From contig CAVRUN010000006.1 in NCBI GenBank assembly GCA_963724435.1, positions 62,001 through 126,000 on the forward strand: a stretch of 64,000 nucleotides of DNA. Reading direction: 5' to 3'. A program made the position numbers and the translations under genes. How positions within the stretch are numbered: position 1 is the stretch's first letter; each line of letters begins with the position of its first letter. Shown here piece after piece: positions 9,372 through 17,173 of this stretch. The stretch is from AP-15 sp963724435 (lineage in GTDB: Bacteria > Pseudomonadota > Alphaproteobacteria > ATCC43930 > CGMCC-115725). The notes under the pieces are model-generated. The model saw only the letters and a list, made by a program, of their open reading frames with translations. It made no database searches and was not told the origin of the DNA.

Positions 9372-9532
9372 CCGGATCTCCCAGGGTTGTCGCCCCATGT
9401 TAGCAAACGCTCTGAGCAAGCGACACAAGCGGATGCGTTCCGCCTGGCATAAATTTGACCGTCGTTCCGAGTTGGCATCCGTCGAGGCGCCGCCGTGCAG
9501 AGAGGCTGAACCGCCCTGGATGGAAACTACGG

Positions 9533-9790
9533 TTACGCCGCGCTGTCGCCCCCGGGAGAACTCGCCTGTTCGTCACGTTCTTCGCGATTGTTTAGGATAC
9601 CAAAGCTCGAAGATTGCCTGCCGGAAGTGGGCAATTCGATACCATCGACAGCCAAACCCCGCCTTAGAAGTTCGCGAACCGCCGAGGCGCGGCTCGGCAT
9701 GCGGCGGGCAAACCGCCAATCGTCCAATACCCTGAGTTCGTCGGTATCCAGCATAATTTGCAAGCGCTCGGGCCTGCTCCGATCGGGCAT
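9533..9790 (-). CDS. ribbon-helix-helix protein
   Basis: 85 residues. The beta strand ERLQIMLD is followed by ELRVLDDWRFARRMPSRASAVRELLRRGL, which fits the CopG/Arc-type ribbon-helix-helix with the typical SRASAVRELL second helix. A strong GGAGGAGGT lies ahead of the ATG. Such proteins dimerise and bind short repeated DNA sites. No toxin gene is adjacent. A run of GTCGAC-containing tandem repeats lies just upstream and may be its operator (inference). Confidence 0.75.
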   Translation of the reverse strand: MPDRSRPERLQIMLDTDELRVLDDWRFARRMPSRASAVRELLRRGLAVDGIELPTSGRQSSSFGILNNREERDEQASSPGGDSAA

Positions 9791-9860
9791 GCCGTACCTC
9801 CTCCGTTAGCCTAAAGGAATAATTTATCAACAGATCGGCGAATGTAAATTACTAACTTTG

Positions 9861-10036
9861 GGTCGACGGCGTACAAGCGGTCGACGGCGTACAAGCGGTC
9901 GACTGCATCGACCCCGTCGAAGACGATCTCTCGTCATAGTACATGCTTAGAGCCAACGACCTACAAACCGTCGACTGCGCCGAGCACCTCGAAGACGCTC
10001 TGCAATCATAGTACATGGGTAGAGTAACAAGAGTAT
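9861..10036. repeat. tandem repeat block built on GTCGAC units
   Basis: Two perfect adjacent 18-bp units (GGTCGACGGCGTACAAGC at 9861 and 9879) are followed by two imperfect units of about 70 bp starting GTCGACTGC (9898 and 9970). Each long unit contains CTCGAAGACG or GTCGAAGACG and ends ATCATAGTACATG or GTCATAGTACATG plus TAGAG. On the minus strand the long units are open and encode a repeated MYYDxRxSS-like peptide inside a 64-codon frame. The block lies between the RHH gene and the degenerate response regulator. Confidence 0.75.
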
Positions 10037-10171
10037 TGCTATTCAAATATTAAGTAAACTTAGATTGTAAAGTTAGCAGGAGAGCACATTTAACTATATG
10101 CTTGCTTCTCAATTGGCGTAGTATCATCCCGATGGGTTACAAAATTCAGGACAATCTTCAATCAGAAGCGA

Positions 10172-10859
10172 GTGGTAGTGAGTGATAATACACATGTTTT
10201 GCTGATCGGTGATGACCTGGAGATAGGCGCCACTCCCGTAATCGAGCAATCGCGAGTGATGTCGTTTGCTGACGCTCCATCAGCAAGACGGATTTGTACT
10301 GGCCCGTTCGTTGCGGGCTCAAAATCCCGAAATTGGAATCCTCATTCTGACTGAGCGCACCGACATGATCGACCGCATCATCGGGCTTGAGATCGGCGCC
10401 GATGACGCCCTGGTTAAGCCAGTTGACCCACGAGAACTGCTCGCGCGCATCAGGAGCATCCGGCGGCGCCGGGTAACTTTCAATAACCGGCCAGCCGTCC
10501 AACGCTCGCAATTACGGTTTTCCGGGTGGCTGTTCGACCCAACCGCACGCGAGTTGTTGTCGCCCGCCGGCGAACGCGTTGTTCTGACTCCGGGGGAATT
10601 CGACCTGCTTGCCGTCTTTGCGAACCATCCCAATCGGGTATTGAGCCGGCACCAGCTTTTGGAGCTGCTCCGCCATCGGGAAGCAAGCCCATTCGACCGG
10701 ACGGTGGACGTCCAGATCGGACGCTTGCGCCGTAAGCTGAATGACGACCCGCAACAGCCTCAGCTGATAAAGACGCTGCGTGGAGCCGGATATATGTTTA
10801 CTGGCCCCGTCGAAATAGTAACTCTGAGCGTTTCCGGCGACTCGCCTCAATCGTGCTAA
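10172..10859 (+). pseudogene. OmpR/PhoB-type response regulator with damaged receiver
   Basis: The DNA-binding half is intact: a winged helix with LRFSGWLFDP, TPGEFDLLAVFANHPNRVLSR, TVDVQIGRLRRKL and KTLRGAGYMF. The receiver is split. HVLLIGDDLEIG (the acidic pocket) is in one frame from the GTG at 10172, while LHQQDGFVLARSLRA onward, with the conserved Thr and Lys-Pro (LVKPVDP), is in another frame from about 10266. Roughly 20 residues are missing between them, and the phospho-acceptor Asp expected just before LTLHQQDG is absent. A TTG at 10266 could still produce a 197-residue protein lacking phosphorylation. No histidine kinase is adjacent. Confidence 0.75.
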
Positions 10860-11050
10860 GTCACGCACGTTTGGTGTGATGCTACGCAGCTGCCGGCTGC
10901 TACTCCCCAGAGCGCCGGGCGTCGGGACAACAATCGAGACATTCGCCACAGCCGGTACATTTTTTGGGCTGAATTTCGTAGAAATGCCGTGGTTTGAGCA
11001 GGGCAGAACCCGCCGCTCGTGCTATGACCCGATAAATCGAGGAGGAGGCG

Positions 11051-12115
11051 ATGCCGAAGATTCCAGCGGAGCGATTGCTCGAAATCGGCCAGGCGTTGTT
11101 CGAGGCGGCGGGGGCCCCGCGCGCCGAGGCCGAACTCGTCATGCGCCATATCGTCGGCGCCAATCTCGTCGGCCATGATTTGCACGGCGTGATCCAGATC
11201 CCGACCTATATCGACCGAATCAAGGCCGGGCATATTGTTCCCGGGGCGCCGTGGACGATCGTGCAGGAATCGCCGACCACAACCGTCGTCGACGGGCATT
11301 GGGGGTTTGGCTATGTCGCCAACGAACGGGCGATGCGGCTGACGATCGACAAGGCCAAGACCGCCAATGTCGCCGCCGCGACCGTGTTCCGCCAGGGTCA
11401 TATCGGGCGGTTGTCGAGCTATACCCAGATGGCGGCGGAGGCCGGCATGATCGGCATGTGCACCGCCGATTCGGGCCGCTCGCCCAAGGCGGTTGCGCCG
11501 TTTGGTGGGCGCGAGGCGCGGCTCGGCACCAACCCGATCTCGATGGCGATCCCGTCCGATCTCGAGGGGCCGCTTTACTTGGATATGGCGACGTCGGCGG
11601 CGGCGGCGGGCAAGATCGCGCTCGCCGTCGCGCGCAACGAACCGGTGCCGGACGGCTGGGTGATCGGCAATGACGGGCGCCCGACCAACGATCCGCGCCA
11701 GTTGCGCCAGGGCGGGGCATTGCTGCCGCTCGGCGGGCCGGAGGGCGGGTACAAAGGCACTGGGCTCGCGGTCATGGTCGAGATCCTGTGCGGCTTGCTG
11801 ACCGGGCTCGGCTTTGGCGTCGAGCCGAGCGGGCGCCACAATGACGGATGCTTTATGGCGGTGTTCAACGTCGCCGCGTTCCGCCCTTTGGCCAATTTCA
11901 AGAAGGAGGTCGGCGAGTTCATCGCGTATCTGAAGGCGACGCCGCCCGCCGAAGGATCGAGCGGCGTGCTTTATCCCGGCGAGATCGAGCATCGCCGCCA
12001 GCAGCAGCGCGGCCGCGACGGGATCGAGGTCGAAGACGCAACCTGGTACAAACTGCAGCAACTTGCTGACGGCTATGGCCTCTCCGAAAAGCTGGAGTTC
12101 ACCGAACCCGAGTAG
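11051..12115 (+). CDS. Ldh2/malate-lactate dehydrogenase family oxidoreductase
   Basis: 354 residues of the MDH2/LDH2 family (YlbC, YiaK, ComC, AllD). HDLHGVIQIPTYIDRI lies near the N-terminus and FRQGHIGRLSSYTQMAAEAG carries the catalytic His. GTNPISMAIP is in the nicotinamide pocket, MATSAAAAGKI follows, and GGYKGTGLAVMVEILCGLLTG is the classical C-terminal signature. AGGAGGAGG precedes the ATG. These enzymes use NAD(P)H to reduce 2-oxo acids to 2-hydroxy acids; the exact substrate is open. It is a single gene with nothing clearly co-transcribed. Confidence 0.9.
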   Translation: MPKIPAERLLEIGQALFEAAGAPRAEAELVMRHIVGANLVGHDLHGVIQIPTYIDRIKAGHIVPGAPWTIVQESPTTTVVDGHWGFGYVANERAMRLTIDKAKTANVAAATVFRQGHIGRLSSYTQMAAEAGMIGMCTADSGRSPKAVAPFGGREARLGTNPISMAIPSDLEGPLYLDMATSAAAAGKIALAVARNEPVPDGWVIGNDGRPTNDPRQLRQGGALLPLGGPEGGYKGTGLAVMVEILCGLLTGLGFGVEPSGRHNDGCFMAVFNVAAFRPLANFKKEVGEFIAYLKATPPAEGSSGVLYPGEIEHRRQQQRGRDGIEVEDATWYKLQQLADGYGLSEKLEFTEPE

Positions 12116-12214
12116 CGGCGCCGAAGCTCTGAGGGGTCGAAGCTCTGATGGACTGGCAATGCGCCGTCGCAGCCGTTAACTTCGCGGCGGGGAAAATCGG
12201 GGCAGGGGTGCGGG

Positions 12215-12451
12215 ATGCGGTGGGCCGCTATGCTTGTTGTATTGGGTTTGGCCGCTTGCGTTGCGACCCGGGATACGACGCCCACCGCACCGTCGGTGGT
12301 GGATGACTGGCAGACGCCGACCGGCAAGCCGCCGACCAAGGCCGAGTTCATAGCGTTGGTTGCCGCCTGCCAGGACAAGGTCAAGACACCCGCCGAGCGC
12401 GCGCCCATGAGCGGCTGCCTCGCCGATCTCGGGCTGCGCCGCGTTCAATAA
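12215..12451 (+). CDS. small lipoprotein
   Basis: 78 residues with a short signal peptide ending in the lipobox VLGLAAC (Cys at about 15), so it is probably lipidated and anchored in the envelope. The mature part is polar, with two further cysteines (VAACQDK and MSGCLADLG). The family is not recognised. It follows the Ldh2 gene by 100 bases in the same direction but is probably unrelated in function. Confidence 0.65.
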   Translation: MRWAAMLVVLGLAACVATRDTTPTAPSVVDDWQTPTGKPPTKAEFIALVAACQDKVKTPAERAPMSGCLADLGLRRVQ

Positions 12452-12650
12452 CAGGGCCGAACCCTTCCGCCAGTAGTGCGCCGAGCAGCGTCAGGCGGGC
12501 GGTGGCGTTCTCCGCCAAACGCATTCGGCGTGCCGGCCGCACTGTAGGGGAGCCGGATGGGTGGTCATTTCAAGGATACTAAGTTTACTATTCTCGGGTA
12601 AAAATACGTCTCGACGTTAGCGCTCCTCCGCAATGTGGGGACAGTACAAA

Positions 12651-13709
12651 ATGAACCGTGGCAGTGTTGAGCTACCGCAAAACGCCCCGCCGAAACGGGC
12701 GGCGCCAGTTACGGCGCTCGCCACCGGCTCTGATCCTGATCAATCCGATACCGCGGAGCAGGTGCATGTTCTCTTTTGCACCGACGCTCAATATCTGCAG
12801 CACGTCGCCGTCTGCCTAACTTCACTCTTGGTCAACAACCCGCATCTTTTCTTCGACGTTGTTATCGTCGGGCGAGCAACAGAGCAGCTCGACGAGCAAA
12901 AGCTGCAGCGTTCGCTCGCACGCTTTCCGAACCACTCGTTGAGTTTCCGAGTGTTTACAGCGCCGGCGGGCCGCTTGCTTCCGCTCAATCCGCTGGCGCA
13001 CTACACGGTTGATACTTGGACCCGGCTGTGGGTGGAGGAATTCTTTCCGGCAGAGGTCGAGCGTGTTCTGTATTTGGACGGCGACATTGTCGTGGTGGGG
13101 GACATTTCGCCACTCTGGAAGGTCGACCTTTGCGGCGCATTGCTAGGCACGGTTGACATTCCGGGCTCGCAGCGCGGTGTCGGCCATTTAGGACTGCCTG
13201 CCGAGGACGGCTATTTCAACGCCGGCGTATTACTCATCGATCTCAAGCAATGGCGTGAAACCCGGGCCATCGATGCGGTCCTCGGCTATGTCGATGCTTA
13301 TCCCGAACGAATGGCGCGCGATGTTGACCAGGAAGCGTTGAACGCGTGCTTTCACGCCCGCAAAAAGCGGCTAGACTATAGGTGGAACGTGGTGTGGTCG
13401 TTTTATTGGGATCCCCTGGCGTTGCCGCTGGCTCGGGAAGAGATCAAGAAAGTGTGCCGGGACGCCCGAATTATACACTTCAACAACACCCCAAAGCCAT
13501 GGAGCTATCTCTGTTACCATCCGCGCCGGGCCGAATATAAAAAGTACCTAAAAATGACCGAATGGCACGATTTTGTTCCTTCGGATCGAACGCTGGCGAA
13601 TATCTTGCGCAAGAGGGTTGGTGCAATACTGCCCGATAAACTCAAGGAATTGCTAAAACCGATTGCGATACAGGTTGCCGGCCACCGCCAACCCGCCCCT
13701 AGAGCGTGA
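12651..13709 (+). CDS. glycosyltransferase family 8, C-terminus altered by IS630
   Basis: About 352 residues with the GT8 layout. VHVLFCTDAQYLQHVAVCLTSLL is the nucleotide-sugar strand, YLDGDIVVVGD contains the DxD metal site (Asp143/Asp145), DGYFNAGVLLIDLKQW is the central signature, and HFNNTPKPW carries the C-terminal metal-ligand His near 276. Family members transfer glucose or galactose to LPS or capsule. The start is uncertain: an ATG at 12633 is in frame, and neither has a strong ribosome site. The last three codons and the stop come from the left end of the adjacent IS630 element, so the original tail is lost. Confidence 0.85.
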   Translation: MNRGSVELPQNAPPKRAAPVTALATGSDPDQSDTAEQVHVLFCTDAQYLQHVAVCLTSLLVNNPHLFFDVVIVGRATEQLDEQKLQRSLARFPNHSLSFRVFTAPAGRLLPLNPLAHYTVDTWTRLWVEEFFPAEVERVLYLDGDIVVVGDISPLWKVDLCGALLGTVDIPGSQRGVGHLGLPAEDGYFNAGVLLIDLKQWRETRAIDAVLGYVDAYPERMARDVDQEALNACFHARKKRLDYRWNVVWSFYWDPLALPLAREEIKKVCRDARIIHFNNTPKPWSYLCYHPRRAEYKKYLKMTEWHDFVPSDRTLANILRKRVGAILPDKLKELLKPIAIQVAGHRQPAPRA

Positions 13710-14537
13710 TCCTATTAGGTTGAAGCATAGCCGGCATTGGCGAGGTAATTGGCGCATTCCTGTGGGGGTGAAGTGGCCGAGGAGGCCGCCAATGCCGCGC
13801 CAAGTGGCCTCGGTCGTGCGCGGGTCGGTTTTGCGCAGCAGGGTCTTGAGCTTGGCGAAGACCTGCTCGATCGGATTGAGATCGGGCGAATAACGCGGCA
13901 GGAAGAACAGCTTGGCGCCAGCGCTGCGGATCAGGTGGCGTACCGCCTTGCCTTTGTGACTGCCGAGATTGTCCATGACGACGACGTCGCCAGGACGCTC
14001 GCCCCGGTGGGTCCACAGGCACCTCCCACGCGCCGCGCCGTCAGACTCGCGACGGTCGCGGCGCCGGCGCGCGGGTCCCCCCTGTGGACTACCGGGACGA
14101 GCTGCGCCTCGCCTGGCCGCAACTCCGGCCTCAGCCATTCGATAGCTTGCCACAATCGCGTGCTGTCACGCCAATCTTCCGAGACAAAACACTTGCGCCG
14201 GGGTCAGATCCGGCTTCTCGGCGATCCGCGCCAACAGCCACCCGCGCTCGCGCTGCAGCCGCAGCGGCCGCCGCCCACCCATCGGCTTGGCCGCCGTACG
14301 GCCGCTCGCGCGCCAGCGCTGCGACCACTTCACCACGCTGGCCACGCTCACCCCAAACAGCACCGCCGTCGCCCGGCAGGTGCGACCGCTCGCCACCGAA
14401 CCAACCACCCGGTCCCGCAGGTCCTGTGAATAGGGCCTTGCCATTGGATGCTGGCCCCCAACCCCAGCCAGCATCTTGAAGCACATAACCCAGTCCGCGA
14501 AAACCTCTTTTTGATTCAAACTCTTAGGATCATGTTC
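13702..14537 (-). mobile_element. IS630-family insertion sequence, internally deleted
   Basis: Terminal inverted repeats GAGCGTGATCCTA (left) and GAACATGATCCTA (right, complement) are flanked by the TA target duplication typical of IS630/Tc1 elements. Transposase reads on the minus strand. An N-terminal helix-turn-helix (MARPYSQDLRDRVV, VSVASVVKWSQRW) lies at about 14210-14455. A C-terminal DDE part (VVMDNLGSHKGKAVR, FFLPRYSPDLNPIEQVFAKLK) lies at about 13720-13990. The central part of the transposase, about 160 residues with the first catalytic Asp, is gone and replaced by a 210-bp IS481-derived piece. The element cannot move by itself. Confidence 0.85.
13994..14203. mobile_element. IS481-derived end fragment inside IS630
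   Basis: These 210 bases match 58269-58483, the non-coding end of the IS481 element further along the window. Both share the palindrome starting GCTCG(T/C)CCCGG, the stretch CGCCAATCTTCCGAGACAAA and the terminal GCGCCGGGG. In this copy no IS481 transposase remains. One edge coincides within a few bases with the edge of the palindrome. It interrupts the IS630 transposase after the codons for KPDLT. Confidence 0.8.
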
Positions 14538-14661
14538 TAGCGGAATGGAACATCGCGTAATACAAGCGGTTTGCCGCCCCATCGTAATCGCCCGCGTCGT
14601 AATCGCGCTTTGCCTAGGTAAGCGCAGCGTCTGCTTTCTTGAGAAATTCGGTTGCGCTCAC
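14538..14661 (-). pseudogene. HEPN-domain toxin (HepT-like) remnant
   Basis: Directly downstream of the MNT gene a GTG overlaps its stop (GTGTGA), a coupling usual for mntA-hepT pairs. The frame reads VSATEFLKKADAALT, then an in-frame TAG at 14614-14616, then AKRDYDAGDYDGAANRLYYAMFHSAR. This is the N-terminal helix pair of HEPN proteins (GDYxGAxNRxYYAMFxAAR). The gene ends at the IS630 insertion, so the catalytic RX4-6H region is lost. It is too short for automated calling. The toxin is certainly inactive. Confidence 0.75.
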
Positions 14662-15026
14662 ACAGAAATACCGTCGCGAAGAATATTCTCAATCAAATTC
14701 GGGTTTGACGATCTGTCCGGGGCGTCGAGTTCCGCCTGTCCGATGGGCCAGGGTTGGATATAGAGTCCGGTGTCCACAAGAATCGGGTAGGTGATCTCGA
14801 TCACCTGCCGCTTTACGCTCCATCGATTGCCGATTTCGCCGCGCAGCACTACGGCTACATCGGCGTCGCTGTCGGCCTGATGGTCACCCCTCGCACGGCT
14901 GCCGAACAGGACCAGGTGTACATATTCTCGGCCGAGCTTCGCTCGAAGTTCGCGGTCGAGCTGCTCCAAAACCGATTTGAGGACCGGGTCGGTGATGGCG
15001 CGCGCTCTGATCTCGACCGGAGGCAT
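14658..15026 (-). CDS. MNT-type nucleotidyltransferase (MntA-like antitoxin)
   Basis: About 122 residues with the minimal nucleotidyltransferase core: VHLVLFGSRARGDHQADSDADVAVVL gives the GSxxRG and DxD motifs of the Pol-beta fold. In MNT-HEPN modules such enzymes AMPylate the HEPN RNase and neutralise it. The C-terminal half (TYPILVDTGLYIQPWP) follows family form. Alternative starts are at 15044 and 15080. Its toxin partner, which begins at 14661, is broken by a stop codon and IS630, so this antitoxin is now an orphan. Confidence 0.78.
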   Translation of the reverse strand: MPPVEIRARAITDPVLKSVLEQLDRELRAKLGREYVHLVLFGSRARGDHQADSDADVAVVLRGEIGNRWSVKRQVIEITYPILVDTGLYIQPWPIGQAELDAPDRSSNPNLIENILRDGISV

Positions 15027-15244
15027 CGTTTTCTCTTCGGGCATGGAATGGCCCGGCGCGTACCGCTTGTCGAGTCGCAAATCGGCGGGCTCTTTTCCGG
15101 TCTCGGCTTTTTAAAAATAGTCGGGCGCAGCCCGCCCAAACAAGGCCTCCGCCAATGGATTTAGGGCGTCCGCAGACGTCGTATGCCCGCCAATAACCAC
15201 GCCGCGTTGATCCGAGGGCGGCGCACCCTTATGTTCCGGCTCGC

Positions 15245-17047
15245 ATGACGCCGCTCTCGCACATCCGCAATTTCGCGATCATCGCACATATCGACCACGG
15301 CAAGTCGACATTGGCCGACCGGCTGATCCAGGCTTGCGGCGGTCTCGAAGCGCGTGAGATGCGCGAACAGGTGCTCGATCAGATGGAGCTGGAGCGCGAG
15401 CGCGGCATCACAATCAAGGCGCAGACGGTTCGTCTGAACTACCGGGCCCAAGACGGCGAAAGCTATGTCCTGAACCTGATGGACACGCCGGGCCATGTCG
15501 ATTTCTCATACGAGGTCAGCCGTTCGCTCGCGGCCTGCGAAGGCTCGCTGCTGGTCGTCGACGCGAGTCAGGGGGTCGAGGCCCAGACCCTCGCCAATGT
15601 CTATCAGGCGATCGACGCCGGGCATGAGATCGTCCCGGTCCTGAACAAGATCGATCTGCCGGCGGCCGAGCCCGACAGAGTCAAGGAGCAAATCGAGGAT
15701 GTGATCGGCCTGTCCGCCGCCGATGCGGTGCTGATCTCGGCCAAGACCGGGCTGAACATCGACCAGGTGTTGGAGGCGCTGGTCACCCGCCTGCCATCGC
15801 CCAAGGGCGAGGCAGGGGCGCCGCTGAAGGCGCTGTTGGTCGACAGCTGGTACGATTCGTATCTCGGCGTCGTCATCCTGGTGCGGGTCAAGGATGGCGA
15901 ATTGCGCGCCGGGCAAAAGATCCGGCTGATGGCGACCGGCGCCGTGCACTCAGTCGAGCGGGTCGGCGTTTTTACGCCTAAGGGGGTGGCGGTCGATACG
16001 CTTGGACCCGGCGAGATCGGCTTTATCACGGCGGGTATCAAAACCGTCGCCGATTGCCGGGTTGGCGACACGATCACCGAAGACCGCCGCCCGGCGGCCG
16101 AGCCGCTGCCCGGCTTCAAGCCAGTGCAGCCGGTCGTCTTTTGCGGCCTGTTTCCGACCGATGCCGCCGATTACGAGCGGCTGCGCGATAGCCTCGCGAA
16201 ATTGCGGCTTAACGATGCCAGCTTCGAATATGAGCCCGAGACTTCGGCGGCTTTGGGTTTCGGCTTTCGTTGCGGTTTTCTTGGCCTGTTGCACCTCGAA
16301 ATCATCCAGGAGCGGCTGGCGCGCGAATTCGACCTCGATCTGATCGCGACGGCGCCCTCGGTCGTCTACCGTGTGCACCTGACAACTGGCGCGGTGCGCA
16401 CTCTGCACAATCCGGCCGATATGCCCGACCCGGTGCGGATCGATCATATCGAGGAGCCGTGGATCAAGGCGACGATCTTGGTGCCGGACGCCTACCTCGG
16501 ACCGATTCTGTCATTGTGCGAGGAGCGCCGCGGCGAACAGCTCGATCTGACTTATGCCGGCAATCGCGCGATGCTGGTGTACCAGCTGCCGTTGAACGAA
16601 GTCGTGTTCGATTTTTACGACCGGCTCAAATCGGTGAGCCGCGGTTATGCCAGCTTTGATTATCAGATCGACGATTATCGCGAGGGCGACCTCGTGTTGA
16701 TGAACATTCTTGTCAATGGCGAGCCGGTCGATGCGCTGTCGATCATCGTCCACCGCCATGACGCCGAGCGCCGCGGCCGGGCGTTGTGCGAACGGCTCAA
16801 GGATTTGATCCCGCGGCAATTGTTTCAGGTAGCGATCCAGGCGGCGATCGGCGGCCGCATTATCGCCCGCGAGACGGTCAAGGCCTTGCGCAAGGACGTG
16901 CTTGCCAAATGCTATGGCGGCGACGTGACCCGCAAGCGCAAGCTTCTCGAAAAGCAAAAAGAAGGCAAAAAGCGGATGCGCCAGTTCGGCAAAGTGGAGA
17001 TCCCACAATCCGCCTTTATCGCCGCTCTCAAAATGGGTGACGCCTAA
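15245..17047 (+). CDS. lepA: elongation factor 4 (LepA)
   Basis: 600 residues, full family length. G1 is AHIDHGKST at 14-22, G3 is DTPGH near 80-84 and G4 is NKID near 134. Domain II and the characteristic C-terminal domain follow (MRQFGKVEIPQSAFIAALKM at the end). LepA is a ribosome-binding translational GTPase that remobilises stalled ribosomes or assists initiation and assembly under stress. It is usually cytoplasmic or membrane-associated. The ATG has no strong Shine-Dalgarno sequence. The following gene is a DegP-like protease in the same direction, 126 bases on. Confidence 0.97.
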   Translation: MTPLSHIRNFAIIAHIDHGKSTLADRLIQACGGLEAREMREQVLDQMELERERGITIKAQTVRLNYRAQDGESYVLNLMDTPGHVDFSYEVSRSLAACEGSLLVVDASQGVEAQTLANVYQAIDAGHEIVPVLNKIDLPAAEPDRVKEQIEDVIGLSAADAVLISAKTGLNIDQVLEALVTRLPSPKGEAGAPLKALLVDSWYDSYLGVVILVRVKDGELRAGQKIRLMATGAVHSVERVGVFTPKGVAVDTLGPGEIGFITAGIKTVADCRVGDTITEDRRPAAEPLPGFKPVQPVVFCGLFPTDAADYERLRDSLAKLRLNDASFEYEPETSAALGFGFRCGFLGLLHLEIIQERLAREFDLDLIATAPSVVYRVHLTTGAVRTLHNPADMPDPVRIDHIEEPWIKATILVPDAYLGPILSLCEERRGEQLDLTYAGNRAMLVYQLPLNEVVFDFYDRLKSVSRGYASFDYQIDDYREGDLVLMNILVNGEPVDALSIIVHRHDAERRGRALCERLKDLIPRQLFQVAIQAAIGGRIIARETVKALRKDVLAKCYGGDVTRKRKLLEKQKEGKKRMRQFGKVEIPQSAFIAALKMGDA

Positions 17048-17173
17048 ACGAGCCGCCGGGAAACAGGTTCGGACGGGCCAGGGCAAACAACAACAAACCC
17101 TCGGCGGCATTCACCCCGGTTAACCTTCGATCCGCTCAATCACCATATTCTAGGGTGACGGGCGGAGAGCAGC

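Noticed and set aside
10856..12061. 401-codon open frame on the minus strand over the Ldh2 gene
   Set aside because: It is the antisense shadow of a clearly conserved gene; its product is rich in Arg, His, Asp and Gly runs without family motifs, as usual in GC-rich DNA.
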